Source: Karalla daura
Taxonomy: Eukaryota; Chordata; Actinopteri; Chaetodontiformes; Leiognathidae
Reading direction: 5' to 3'
NCBI GenBank assembly: GCA_029224185.1
Contig: CM055198.1
Span: 21,121,919 to 21,185,918 of the forward strand
Length of the DNA stretch: 64,000 nucleotides
Of this stretch, positions 48,869 through 61,639 are shown one piece after another. How positions within the stretch are numbered: position 1 is the first letter of the stretch; the number at the start of each line of letters is the position of its first letter. The translations under genes and the position numbers were made by a program. The notes beneath the pieces are model-generated. The model saw only the letters and a list, made by a program, of their open reading frames with translations, did not search any database and was not told the DNA's origin.

Positions 48869-51080
48869 GACTCCCGACAGCAGCACAGACAGAAGAGACA
48901 GACCCAGGCACCGGGGAGACATATCAAACGCTGTCTGCAACCCGACCTCTTCCTCTCCTCTCTCTCTCTCTCTCTCTCCATCTCTTCATCTCCCCCTCCT
49001 CCTCCTCTTCCATCTCCTCCTCCTCCTCCTCCTCTTCTTTCTCCCTCAGGTGCTGTGGTTCCTCTCCCTAGACGCAAACAGTTGAGCAAACGTGGAAAAA
49101 AAAAGAAAAGAAAGAAAGAGAAACAAGGAAGATGCTGTATCATACTCGTACGAAACGGAGCGAAATCGGATCTCGAGAATATACATACGACTAAAGGACA
49201 TTTCCGTGATTTAGTAAATGTTTTAAAAAAGATAAAACACATTTTGTTTCCTCTTCTATGCCTTCTCTCTCTCTTTTTTCTCTTTCTCTCTCTCTCTCTT
49301 TCTCTCTTCATCTTAATTTCAAAGTCTCGAGGGGAATACCGGGGGGTCGGGAAGCTCGACAACACCGGGAGGAGGGTGTGTGTGTTTGTGTGTGTGTGTA
49401 TATGTGTGTGTGTGTATGAGGAGGATAAGCAGGCGATATTGTGTGTATGTGTGTGTGTGTGTGTGAGTGTGTGTGACACATATCAAGATCACAGCCTAGT
49501 CTGATTGTACATCCTTCCCCAGCAGGGCTCACTCTGACCCTTCTTCCAGATCGAAGCACGACGAAATCTTTCTTCAAGTAGAGAAAAAGCTCAATCTGAC
49601 GCTCCTGTTCATTTCCCAGAGGACTCTGGACTTTTCCTCTTCTTGTTTTTTTTCGGTTTTGTTTTCCAATTCAAGGGCTAATTCCAGTGTTTGTAACGTG
49701 TTACTACGTTTTTTGTTTTTTATTTGCTTTGGGTGTTCATCATACTCGATAGTAACTAACCGGTCGTCTGTAGCATCTGTGTGCGCAGCTAACGGACAAA
49801 ACTCCAGCGGTTTCTCGATGTTTTTGGGTCGTGTGTCGCTGTTGATGTTGTTGAGACTGTCGAAGCTCCACCTGCCCTCCCTCCATCCCTCCATCCCTCC
49901 ATCCGTCCGCCCCCCCACCTCCCCGTTCTCCTGTCAATGATGTCACAACGGAAAATAGCCAATGGGATCGGACTTCCATCCACCGCCTGTTGGCTAGATG
50001 GAGATCCGCTTTAAAGTTTTAGCAGAAATATCGAAAAATATCCTTTTTAATCCGCCATGGTCGAAGCTTCCCAGACACACTTCCCAGATGGAGAGGAGAC
50101 TCCGGGCAGCGTCAGTGCAGGGAAAACAATCACACACACACACACACACACACACACATCTGTCCCGAAGCAGCATTGTGTGTGTGTGTGTGCCATTTGA
50201 GATTCCTCTCAGTCTTTCAGTTTCGCTCGTCTCGGACAAGCTCCCCCAAAAAAAGACACGAAAATAATTTGCTTCTCCTGCAACTCGTGAACCATCTGAT
50301 GATGCTTCTAACGCTGGCTCTCGATCTGCCTGCCCTGTTCTGCTGAAGGTTGGACTGAAGATTTATGAAAGCATGACCTGAATTCCCTTTGGTCTCCGAT
50401 GCCGTGAGACTCCTTTTCTCCCCTCCCGTGTGCGAGGCACACCTCCTGCATGTGGACGTGCGACTCCGGAGAGTTCCTTTCAGACGTACGGGATAGATAG
50501 GGATTATATCTGCTCTGTTGCTTTCTGTCATGGCATGCCGCCACACCGTTTGCTCATAGCTTTTATCCGTACCGAGTCAGAGGCGGTGACAGACTCTGAT
50601 CGAATGAATCTGCAAAAAAAAAAAAGGAAATAGAAGAAGAAGCCGAGGTGATTCCACTGCGTAGGAAAATCAAAACCAGGGTGGAAGTGGGAATCAAGAG
50701 AGAGACGTTGTGGAAGATTTACCCCCCCTTCCTCTTACCACCACCACCACTCATGTTTCCAGTGACCTGCTAGGAGGTAAATAGGGACCTAAGTGTGTCA
50801 ATGGGACTCTGGAGAGACAGCACCATGCGTCGAGGAGACCGGCATGATACAGAGGCTCCGGTGGAGGGAGAAGTAGGCCGTCGGCAGCCCCGGCAGAGCA
50901 GCTGCAGCTCCAGGAGTCACGAGATTAGGCAAAGTTCAGGAGACGAGAGATTTATCGGCCTGTGAAACAACCTGTACACGATACAGGACGGCCTCGGATC
51001 TTAGTTGCTCTGCACAGTTTTGGCCATTTAATGTCCTTGGTCTTCTATGACTGGGATGCAGGAAATTGCAGTTTCCTTAA

Positions 51081-51370
51081 AGGAGACCTATGATGAAAAA
51101 AACCCTTGGATTTGTCATAGATTACGTATTCCTACCTACATTTTAGTAAATGTGTACGTTTATGCACTCCTGGTTCTTCCTCAGCTAGTTACCAATAAGT
51201 TCAGGACAAACTAGGAAAGCAACAAGTCACGTAAAGTACTAAAGTACATCTGAGCGTACACGTGGTTGCCAGGTTGGCATGAACACCCAAATTAAGACCC
51301 TAGAGGAGGCATCTCTGAGGGAACCGATGCTCCACAGCCTCCATGGTAACACAGGAGCACCTTGTTCCGA
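51081..51370. mobile_element. Family A element, diverged
   Basis: TTAA (51077-51080) is followed by AGGAGACCTATGATGAAAAA. The inverted right part ACAGCCTCCATGGTAACACA is related to the family subterminal sequence. It falls in the presumed ttc9b 3' UTR. Confidence 0.45.
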
Positions 51371-51690
51371 ACTGAGGCTGCAGCTGCTCTGCTTTGTTCT
51401 GGAAACTGGAGACTAACTACGAGGAGGAGGAATCCAAAATTCACACCTCTGTTTACTTAATGTGAGCAACACTGAGGTGTCAAAGAAAACAGTTTTCACA
51501 GAGGTGGTTAAAAAAAACTTGTTCAGGCTGAATAAGGTGAATTTGATGCCCCGGCTATGGTAAACATAGAAATACGATCTGAGAGGAGAGAGAGTGGCAT
51601 AAGTCACAACACGCAACTGTACCGATCCTCAAACATTTGATTTAGTCAGAAATCTCTCAGCTGTGGGGTGAAACCACCAGGCGCAGCCGC

Positions 51691-51741
51691 TCCTCCTCCT
51701 CCTCCTCCTCCTCCTCCTCCTCCTCCTCCTCCTCCTCCTCT
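51691..51741. repeat. (TCC)n microsatellite
   Basis: About 17 perfect TCC units in the presumed ttc9b 3' UTR. Confidence 0.95.
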
Positions 51742-52850
51742 CGCTCTCTTTATTTTTCCCTCTGCTTATCCCAGAGGAAATGAATCAACAAAACAACAGT
51801 GAGGAACGGCACCCGCCGGCTTCGGTCTCCATGGCTGCCTGGGCTGAGTCTACTCACCCACGGGCCCCTCGGGGATCGGTCTCCTCCCGTTGGTCCCTCT
51901 CTCTCTCTCTCTCTCTCTTTCTCACTCTCTCTCTCTCTCTCTCTCTATCCGTCCGCCATCTTGTTTTTGTCTGGCTGTGCTAAGTCATCCTAGCTCAACG
52001 TGTGCTTACGACCGTCTTGGGGATAGCTCAAAACAGGTTCGTCGGTCCCTGATTAAACGAGCCGAGGCTGTTGTGTGCAAAATGGAGACGCTCGATCTCT
52101 AACGTCGGTGTAGCTTTGAGAACAACAAAAAGCACAAAACAAACAAAAAAAAACAAAACAAGAAAAAAAACGAGACAGAAAAAGTCAAACTACTGGCTGT
52201 GTTATTTTTTGCTCTTTTGCTTTGATGTCATTTGAGGTAAATGTTTGTCAAAATGTCAGAGTAGTTTTTGTGAATATATGATACAAATGTACAAAAAAAA
52301 TAATAAAAATGGAAAGTTTTATGGTTGTGAAAAGCTTTACTTTACCGAAATTACTTTAAAAATGGGAAAAGAGATAGAAAAGAGGATTTTACTTCAGCCC
52401 CTCCCACGCGGTGGGGCCTTTGTGACTGTGTGTGTATTTGTTGGTATTTTCCGTTCTTGTCCCCTTTACGTCGAGGGGACCGACCAGGAGTGTGTGCGAG
52501 GCCCCGCCCCCCCCCCCCACCCCATGTGACGCCTCCTCTTCGTCACCTGACTCGCCTGTTTCTGCACAGTTAAGGCGACCGGGAAACACAGGAGGAACTC
52601 TGAGGAACTCCAACCAGAGCGCAGAGTGGCTCTGAGAGAGGAGGGAGGAAGAAAACAAACAAACAAACAAACAAAAACAGACGGGAAGGGGACGTCAAAG
52701 GATAAGACTGTGCTTTCTTTTTTGTCTCGCCTCGCTCCCTAGAGGCCTTTTTCCATTACAGCGTCCAAACATCACAGGCCTACACCACTGGTTTTACTGA
52801 ACTGCTAGCCCGGGAATGCACTATTGATTGATTGGTTAATGAAGATTATG

Positions 52851-52868
52851 AATAAAGTTTCAAATAAA
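52851..52868 (+). terminator. ttc9b: Polyadenylation signals, probable ttc9b 3' end
   Basis: AATAAA occurs at 52851-52856 and 52863-52868, followed within 20 bases by a long U/GU-rich run (TGTTTTTGTTGTTATTGTTG). This is a textbook arrangement for cleavage and polyadenylation. Confidence 0.5.
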
Positions 52869-54374
52869 GAGGAACATTGCTGTTTTTGTTGTTATTGTTG
52901 CTGTTGTTCTTCTTCTTCTTGTATGGTCAGGACAAAGTCTGAAACAAGTTGCATCCTGGGTAATGTAGGCATCAGGGCTTGTTCTCTTGCATCAGCACTT
53001 ATTTTAGATGTGAAATGTCTGTTTCCAAGAAATATTTCTCCATATTTTTTATTGTCGAATTAGGTTTCTGTATCAGTGTGGTTAGTCCTGTTGCATCATA
53101 GCACCACTACAGTCACCCTATTAAAATAAGAGTCATTTTTTGACAAAAGTTACTATCAGTCTCTTGATAATGCTGTCCACTGCTTAGTAAAACTGGCTCA
53201 GTCATTAGTTGAAAGGATCATGCACTTTATGCGCTATAGACAATGATAATGAGGTCAACATACTCTGCATTTGGTAGTTTTTTTGCATTTTCCCAAAAAC
53301 CTTTTAGAAAAGACCATTATTTTGGTAGGGCGATACTAGAGAAATTTCCCCTAGGTGGAAGTGAGAGAGTGAGTGATGTGTGTTGGAGACCCCCCACACC
53401 TCTGTTTAGGTACTAAGGATGATATAATGAATGGATGTTGTTAAAATCATCATCTCTTTAAATGGAAGCAGTGCCGGATCTTTCTTTAATCTCCTCACAC
53501 GATCTTCATCAGCTTTTAAAGTGTTCAGGAACTAAGCGGGAGGAAACTTAAGGGACCTCTCCCCACTAGTAGAGTCAACTTTACCTCAAGTCCTGACTTC
53601 CTCAAACAGAAAATTATGGTTTATGGTAAGAAAAGAAAAGATACTCCATCCTGCATCTTCCTTTGTGTTGCTAGACTCTTCCTGCCTGGTTCCCCTCAGG
53701 CGACACAACCTGAGTTACCCTTCGTCATCCATGCTTTTTTTGTCATAAAAAAAGTCACATTATATTATTCTCTGCCCTTGTTTCCGTAGTAGAAAAATTC
53801 CTGTATTCTTCAGTTCTTCTGTGTCTGCATGGACAGGACATGACCCGTCTATAACCTCGTTGCGTGTCCTCTTGTTAGTTCCTGTTATTTGTTTCTGTTT
53901 CTCTGTGTCTGTCCCCGGCTCAGGTCAGCTCAGGTCAGGACTCTTCACACCCACTATAATTCATACCAAGTCATACCCTGTGTCATACTAAAAGAATTAA
54001 TCTTGATTTCAGGTCCACACCTATGTAAATTTCCTCTGCGTTAACCGTTAATTTTCACCCTTAAAACACCCGTCACTGATCCTTTTAGACTGAAACTTCT
54101 GGCCTGGTTAGAGATCCGGCACGAGACAAAGACGGTCCTTGTGCAGATCTGCGGACACACCAACTGGCAGGCAATCTGGTGAGCTGTTCACACACACACA
54201 CACACCAGAGTGTATGTGTGTGTGTGTGTATCTCGCTTTTCAGTCCATCCACCTCTCCTCGATTCCTTCATCTCTCTTTCAAATGGCCTGCAGTGCAGCC
54301 GGCACTATCACCCAAAATCTTCCCATACTGTTGCCTGAAGCTGCACAAAAAAGGTGGAAAGATCATCATCTTTC

Positions 54375-54450
54375 ATGGATGGATGGATGGATGGATGGAT
54401 GGATGGATGGATGGATGGATGGATGGATGGATGGATGGATGGATGGATGG
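54375..54450. repeat. (GGAT)n microsatellite, 76 bases
   Basis: About 19 perfect units. Confidence 0.95.
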
Positions 54451-54693
54451 TAGGAAAATATGGTGGGAAATCTGTCAAGGAAACCGTGAAGGGAGGGACA
54501 ACAGTATGTAAGTATACGATAAGCATGTGAGAGAGTTAGTGCTGCTGTTCAGGACAAAAGATGGAGAGAGAAAAAAAAGAGGGATGGGGGAAAGCGCACA
54601 CACTCTCTTCCAACCAGTAAAACACTTGTGAGCTGTGAACCAGCCAGGCGACGACGCTCTGCCTCCTGAATCTGTTTCTGCTAGCTCTTTAAC

Positions 54694-54695
<2 letters not shown>

Positions 54696-54739
<44 letters not shown>
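54696..54739. repeat. (CT)n microsatellite
   Basis: A pure CT tract. Confidence 0.95.
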
Positions 54740-54741
<2 letters not shown>

Positions 54742-54817
54742 ACTTCATTTTCAGCCCCCCCCTCCTTCTTTTTCTTTGTTGTTGCTTTTAATAGCATCAC
54801 CATGGAAGTGAAGAGGG

Positions 54818-54830
54818 GTTGCTAGGCAAC
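54818..54830. promoter_or_regulatory. Perfect palindromic X-box
   Basis: GTTGCTAGGCAAC is an exact RFX X-box palindrome between the converging ttc9b and map3k10 genes. No gene is recognised nearby, so it may be chance or repeat-derived. Confidence 0.35.
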
Positions 54831-54890
54831 TGGCTGGCGTCTAGAAGGGTGTTTGATTGGCGGTCACGCTGACAGACACAACAGTGTGTA

Positions 54891-54892
<2 letters not shown>

Positions 54893-54963
<71 letters not shown>
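54893..54963. repeat. (TG)n microsatellite, 71 bases
   Basis: A pure TG tract 60 bases from the palindromic X-box. Confidence 0.95.
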
Positions 54964-54965
<2 letters not shown>

Positions 54966-56539
54966 AACCCTGTATCCGCAGGCTGTCACAATAGAAAAAA
55001 AACATCAGGTTGAGGTTTTTGAGGATTTCTCTCCGCCCTCTAACGTTTTTCCTCTCTTCCGCCTCCTTCCGCCTCGCGCTGCCTTTCACGCTATAACTGC
55101 AGAGTCACAACAGCGACTGACTACAGGAATTCATTACATGGACCGGGAAACCATATGACATCATAGGACACAGTGGCGACCCCCAGAGGACAGTCCCGGC
55201 CACTGCAGCCGCCTTTGTCTCAGCTGGTACTGTACTGGTGCATGAGACCGTGAACAGGGTGGAAACAACAGCCACCAGTACGCGCACATCCCGCTACATT
55301 TACTCCAGCATTACATCGGACTGGTTGGAAAAACTGCTCGTTTGGTGATTTCTAATACGTATTATGCGTAATTAAAAGGAAAATACAGCATTTCACTCCC
55401 TCCTCTGCAGCTTCCTCTTCTCAAACCATGAGTTTGTACAGAGAAACGGACGACACAGTGTGTTGGTGAAGGGACCCGGTTCGAATCCCGGTCAGGCAGA
55501 AGGCTATGGTCTATTCTCCTAAAATGGGAGGATGATGACATAGCAGATGTGGATGTTATGCTAATGTAAAAGCTACAATTATACTGTAAGTAACAAATAA
55601 ACAATTAAAGTGAATAAGAGGACAATAAGGCATGGTCACACTTCCACCTCACAGGAAGACGAGGGCTGGAGATGGTATCAAATCCAACTAGGTGTTCATG
55701 TTTTTCCTTTGTTTTCTACAGGTTCTCTGGTTTCTTCTCTCAGTCCAAGACAGGAATGTTTGGGTCGATCTGACAGTCCAAAAGACCTCTGTGTGACTAG
55801 TGTGTGTGTGTCCTATGATGATGGATGGATGAATGGATGGATAAATAAGTTCAGAAAGTAAAAAAAAAACCACTGTTGAACTTGTTCTTGAGGTCTGATA
55901 AAAGAAAAGCCACATCTAGTTAATTCTAACGACTTCTGCTTTAACCCTTTTCAGACAGGTTTTTATTTAATATATTTATATTTAATATATGCTCATAGTT
56001 TCCAGAAGGATATCATAGTAGAAAAGTGATTTTCTTCTTTCCTCATAACTTTGTAGACTGGGTTAAGTTTTGAGTTACTTTGACCTGTGATTGTGATCGT
56101 ATACATACATATGATAGATGGGATTAAAAAAAGACAGATTTCTCAGCGACACAGAAGCATCTTTCTTTGCTTTTTATTCATCTCTCATTCATCACGTTTC
56201 ACACTTTTTTTGCTCCTCACTGAATCGAGAAATGTCACAGGTTGAAACTTTGGACAACGTGGACGTTTCGTTTTCTTCGGGTTTCCTTGCTTTTTCCTGT
56301 TATATTAACAAATATTTACAGATATTCCAGGAACAGCGTCGTCGTCGTAGTAGTAATAATAATAATAATAATAATAATAATTAATCCTTTTTCCGACAAT
56401 AACAATAAATTCAATAAATACTCAGTGTTCTTAACCACACGAGGAGAATGAGTTCGGGCTCACTCTTCTACCAATGGGATTGTCATCGTCCCATACAAAT
56501 AATAGACAAACGCACAAATCCACGCTCTCTCTCTCTCTG

Positions 56540-56540
<1 letters not shown>

Positions 56541-56601
<61 letters not shown>
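56541..56601. repeat. (CA)n microsatellite
   Basis: A pure CA tract preceded by a CT run. Confidence 0.95.
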
Positions 56602-56603
<2 letters not shown>

Positions 56604-56722
56604 TGAGAAAACTTGCACTGTCAAGTAAATACCACCTGCTGCCAAGAGGAAACATCCACTGTGTGAAAACAGAGTCCAGAGAGTCCTGTGTCTCCTTCTT
56701 TTGTGTCCACTTGAAAAAAAAA

Positions 56723-56750
56723 GGGGGGGGGGGGGGGGGGGGGGGGGGGG
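56723..56750. repeat. Poly-G run (28 bases)
   Basis: Uninterrupted G after a poly-A run. It would be poly-C in the map3k10 mRNA if the 3' UTR estimate holds. Confidence 0.9.
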
Positions 56751-57491
56751 TCCTGATAGAGTGCTACCGACTGCTAGTGAGGAATGTCTCCATCTAAAAA
56801 AAAAAAAAAAATGATGAGATGAGAGAGAGAGAGAGACGACAAAGTGGTTTCCTGTTTTTCCGAAAAAGAGCTCGAATCATTCACACATGGAACAACATGC
56901 ACCGAATAAAGCACCAGCACGTAAATAAAAACAAACAAACAAAAAAAACAATTCAAAAGAAGCTGTTTTTGTTCTTCCACACATGTACGGTCATATATAC
57001 ACATCATCATCATCATCATCATCTTCATCTTCATCCACGCATCCAGAGACACACAAAACCGACTGAGGAACGTCTGTGCTAACAGGTCGCTGTGAGGATG
57101 CTCTGTGAGGAGAGAGGGCGTTTGTTTGGTGTTTTTTGTTTGTTTTGTTTTGTTTTTTTTTAAAGCAGTTTTTGTGTGTGTGCGGTGAGAAAAAAAAAGG
57201 CTTTTTTCCTGTTTCGGCCTCGGAGGGGAGGAGGTGCCATCGGCCTCCAGAGAGAGAGAGAGAGAGAGAGAGAGGGATGCTGCAAAATAAGAACAAACAC
57301 ACTCTCCATTTACAAAGTCCAGCTCTTCTTCTGCTTCTTCTTCTTTTGTTTTTTTGTCTTTTTTTGTCTCTTGAAGAGGTAACGGATGGGTTGAGTCGGA
57401 GTGAGAGGTGCGAGCAGGAGGGGGACGAGAGGCGAAAAATAAAACAGTGGCTCTTCTGCGGCGCTCCGATGGCTTTTGTGGGAATTCTTAA

Positions 57492-57856
57492 AGGAGACAT
57501 GTTACGCAAAACTGACTTTTTTTGTGTATAGTTACGTATTTCGAGTGCCTCCCGACTCCTTTGGTCAGTTTCGACCGCTAAGCCAATGTTGGGTATACTG
57601 ATGTAGTCTGAAAATGTGTCTCTGGGAAGTATTGATTTCGAGGAAGTGGAGTCCTGGATCGACCTGGATGCTGTCCAGGTGGGCGGGGCCTAAAGGAGCT
57701 CATGGGCGTTTAAAGGGAAAACGAGCTAAAACCGAGTGTTTAGAGCAAACTGAGAACCCGGCTGTGCTCAATCTTAGGTTTTTTCTTTTCTGAAATTACT
57801 TTTTAGGCATCAAGGAAGCATGTCAAAGAATCAGAGGTGAGCATAATATGTCTCCT
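57492..57856. mobile_element. TTAA-flanked miniature inverted-repeat element, family C
   Basis: AGGAGACATGTTACGC follows TTAA (57488-57491) and its inverted partner GCATAATATGTCTCCT ends before TTGA, a mutated TTAA. The ends match at 14 of 16 positions. It is 365 bases, non-coding, in the presumed map3k10 3' UTR. Confidence 0.7.
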
Positions 57857-58080
57857 TTGAAGGAAATGCAGGAGCAGTGGCTTCCACGGAGGAGGAAGAG
57901 CGCTGCAGAAAGTGCTGAGAGGAAGAAGAAGGACACTTCCTACAAAAAAAACAAAAAGTGCCTCACACAGGACACAGGGGTGTGTTGGAAGCTTCGCCTG
58001 GCTCAGACATCAGTAGACGGGGGTTGGTGGGGGGGGGGGAGGGGCAGGAAGGGGGCGGGGCTTCTCTCCAGGGTCCGTCA

Positions 58081-58472
58081 CTACGAGTAGTGCTGGCCGC
58101 ACAGCGTGGCCGGCTGCCGCTGCCCGCACAGCGGCACCGTGTGGTCCTGGTTCTGTCCCTCCACGTCCATGTCCATCAGGTTGGGCCGGGGGGCGGCGTC
58201 CCCGGACCCCAGCGGGCTGTCGCAGCTGCTGCCCGGGGACGAGCTGAGGGTCCGGGACAGCGAGCCCAGCTTCCAGGGGTCCGGCCGCATCCGGGCCGGG
58301 GTGGGCCGCGGCCGGGGGGCGAACTCCAGCGTCTTGGGGCGCTCCAGGGGACTGATGAGGCAGAGGGGGTCCGGGTCCGGGACCGGGGGTGCCGGGGCCT
58401 TACGCCGGTGCGGGACAGGGTAGATGGTGGAGGGGTCTGGGAGGCGGGGGATGTCCAGGGTGTCCAGGGTGC
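58081..58472 (-). CDS. map3k10: map3k10 last coding exon
   Basis: The acceptor CTCTCACGTTCCAG joins in phase to give NANKGTLDTLDIPRLPDP. The exon carries LISPLERPKTLEFAPRPRP and the conserved DMDVEGQNQDHTVPLCG, then an extra 12-residue tail before TAG. Confidence 0.92.
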
Positions 58473-61400
58473 CTGGAACGTGAGAGACAAGCAGAGGTGA
58501 GCATCGTTTTCTCAACAAACAACATGGACAAAGTGGTAACAAAGTAAACATGGTCTTCTTAGACCAACATCCTCTGGTTTTGAGATGGTTCATCAAGATG
58601 TTTCCCGACATCCACGACCTTAATCAGCCTTCTACCTTCCAGAAAACATTGTACGAGGTGAAGGATTTCTGTCTGAACAAGACATGCGTTCTGAGTGGGT
58701 TAGATAACGGTAGGGGTGTTAACCTTGAAGTTAACCTGCTAGAGTGATCGAGATCTATTAGTTGACCCTCAGGTGACCCTCAGATGATTAAATGTGTTCA
58801 ATGAGAACACGCACAGATCATTTAACAGCCATAAATAAGTAAAGGCTCATCTATTGCTCTATCTGCAGGAAATGTAACGTTTTTAACAGTCTAGGACAGC
58901 AGAGCTTGTTATTGTTCTTATATTGACTGTTTTTCATGGCCAGTCTGTGTGATAAAAGGTGAGGAGAATTCTTGCTCAGGATATGAGTCAAAATAAAATG
59001 ATCTCTCATACAGCGCTCATTGGATTTTGCAGCACAGTCGATCCTCAAAGTTGTGAAGTCTAGCACCACCAACAGGTCAGTGAAACACACTGTTCGTCTT
59101 AACTCACACACACATGCATGTTTAGGTCGACTGGAGACATGAGTGTGAGTATGTTTGTTATCATCAGTGTATTGTGATCTCTGCTAATACTCATTAAACC
59201 AAGAATGTTAGATGTATTGATACATGTGACCGGTAAGCCATAACAGTCGGCCATCTTGAAACTACAGGCACCAGAGAGGGACAAACATCACCAAGGCGTT
59301 TTCCCTGTGAGTCAGAGAGGACACACTGGAGGAAAAGATCAGCGAGAGAGGCTTTTTGATACACGGAGGCTACCGTAGTTGCAATACGTGTTTGAAACAG
59401 GGAGGCGCTAGAGTGCACAATTAGTTTGAATGCAGTTTTGCTATTAGCTGGGGGTCATTCTGAGACATTGTCCCTTTAAGATACGGCCTGGAATCACAGA
59501 CTTACCTTTGTTAGCGTTTCTGTGTGGGACGCCCGGAGGAGGAGGCATGGGCATGCTGCCGTCCGACGGGGACCTGTGGTGCCCCAGGGTCTGAGCCCGG
59601 GGCCGTATGGCGCCGTCCGACGGCGTCCGCCTGTGGCCCCGGTTCAGCGCCATGGCGGCGGAGACGTGCGTGGGCGTGAGCGACTGGTTGGGCTCCTTCT
59701 TGAAGCTCTCCGCCCGCAGGTCCAGCAGCGGGTTGAGGGCGGGGGCGGGCGGCACCGCCGGCGTCTTGGCGCCCGTCGCGGGCGTGAGCGGGTACTCGTC
59801 CGGGTCGGAGGGCAGCAGCGACTTGGTGGAGTTACAGTCGGACAGCGAGGACAGGGACAGCAGGGTGACGGAGGGCGAGGGGTCGGTGCAGGGCAGGCTG
59901 GAGTCCTGGTGCCGGGACAGCGAGAGCGAGAGGGTGCGGCTGGGCGGAGACGTGCTGCGGCGGAAACGACCCGTCCGCTGGAACAGACCGTCCTTCTTCT
60001 TACGCTGCTCCTCTCTGAGGTCCTGCTCGTCCTGAAGCACCTGAGACAGACACACAGTCACACTGTGATCAGCATCTGATCCACAGACAACCCAACTCAC
60101 CCACCTACTAACAGCAGGTGTGTCTCCAGTTGTATTATAATGAATGAAAACACTCAGCAAGTTGTTTCTCCCAAGCTCCAGAATGAACTGGAAGGACTGT
60201 CCCAATCACTGACCATCTGGCCTTTTTTTGTCCTTTGGCTTTTAACTGAGGTTTCATCACCTGCTGCTTCAAATAAATCTAATTTGGCCTGACTGGGAGT
60301 CGTTTGGGTGTCTTGGAGGGTTTTCTTTACTGTCTTTTCGATAGAAAGCATTAAGCGAACTTAAAACATGATGCAAAAGGCCTCTAGTGAATGTGAGAGT
60401 TAAGGTGTGTGCTAACATAGGCTTGTGACCACACAACAAGCAGGTGTGAGAATGGATTAGAGTCAAAGGCAAGGGCTCGTCCGGGATTTGAACCCGGGAC
60501 CTCTCGCACCCTAAGCGAGAATCATACCCCTAGACCAACGAGCCATAAAAACCAAGATTTTTATCTTGAAAAAGTCAGACAAGACAGTTTCAACTCCTTA
60601 ATGGTCAACCTTGAAAACTTTCTTCATTGAGTTCTCCCTGTGTGCACGTGGCTTTTCTCCAGGTATTCCAGTTTCCCCGCTCAGTCCAAAAATGCATGAC
60701 AGGGCCAATTGGAGGCCCTTAATTGAACCAAGGTGTGAGTGAATGGTGTGATTGCCCTGCAACCTGTCTTGTCTTTGATCCCTTCCTTTCCTGCCTTGTG
60801 TGTGAGCAAGGCCAATGGGTATAAAGCAGGAAGGTGATGGCAGAACCATACAAATCCATACAAATGTAGTAATCCCAGAGCTCATCAGATGGACGTCCAA
60901 AACATTGCTTTATTAGATATTTGAAGAATTAATGAGATCTAGGTTGGGTCTCCCTCCATATCATATGACCAGTGACATATAAATGCAAAATAAAAGTGTT
61001 TCCATTACACTTTTCGGTCTGGAAAAACAACCTCCTAAACAAGTTCCATCAACATCTGAGAGGTTTTTTCAAGTTGCTGCTACTTCTGCCTCCAAACCAA
61101 TCGAACCAATCGTGTCCTTTTATTCTGATGTCTGTCCAGCTGCACCTCGCCTCCTTAGTTGCACGAGGTTTGTGTCACTCTCAGATATAACTAAGATAAA
61201 ACGTAAATTCGCTCTATATCTATAAACTCTCAGTATTTATTTTAGAAAAATTCTTCTTTTATTCTCATGTTCCTGAAGCTACGATAGCTCGATTTGCCTT
61301 CAGATTGCTGCCTGGGGACGCGGTCCTCCAATCGAAAGTAATCACTTTCTCCCTCAGACCGCGTCCAAGCCATCGATCTGCACGCTCCGTTTCTACTCTG

Positions 61401-61607
61401 AGGCACAGATCCTAATAACACAGAATCAACCGGGCTCTGGAACGCGTCCACGCAGACCTCGCTCCACGCTGACTCGACAGCACCGCTCACTTCCTGCTGA
61501 TCGCCTGGCAGCCTCCACATCCTGTTTCATCTCCTCCCCAGCGGTGAGGCATTACTTCACCCGAGTCACATCTCTGTTACAGCATGAGATCACACACACG
61601 CACACGC

Positions 61608-61639
<32 letters not shown>

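Larger units (their letters stand above)
48747..52885 (+). other. ttc9b: ttc9b 3' UTR (estimated)
   Basis: No other gene signal is seen after the stop until the AATAAA pair at 52851 and 52863. The stretch holds CT, TG and CTC microsatellites and one TTAA-type element at 51081. A 4 kb 3' UTR is my inference; an earlier AATAAA at 52302 could also be used. Confidence 0.45.
52890..56170. other. Intergenic between convergent ttc9b and map3k10
   Basis: No gene recognised. It holds GGAT, CT, TG and AAT-type arrays, a palindromic X-box at 54818 and a Pol III B-box-like GGTTCGAATCCCGG near 55478 without a foldable tRNA. Confidence 0.5.
56173..58080 (-). other. map3k10: map3k10 3' UTR (estimated)
   Basis: On the minus strand the first clear AATAAA after the stop codon is at 56178-56173. 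The interval holds a 365-base TTAA element, GA, CAT and CA microsatellites and a run of 28 C on the mRNA sense. Its length is inferred. Confidence 0.35.

Noticed and set aside
55470..55500. GGTTCGAATCCCGG, an exact Pol III B box, suggesting a tRNA.
   Set aside because: No acceptor, D or anticodon arms can be folded upstream, so at most it is a tRNA-derived remnant.
59522..60079. Plus-strand frames of 142-185 codons antisense to the second-last map3k10 exon.
   Set aside because: GC-rich mirror of the MLK exon; the minus-strand reading has clear homology and splice sites.
60983..61225. An 80-codon plus-strand frame in the map3k10 intron.
   Set aside because: No recognisable domain, no splice signals, and average composition; most likely chance.
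61242..61520. A 92-codon minus-strand frame within the map3k10 intron, once considered a missed map3k10 exon.
   Set aside because: The exons at 63153 and 60040 join in phase without it, the protein has no MLK resemblance, and the flanks lack matching splice sites.
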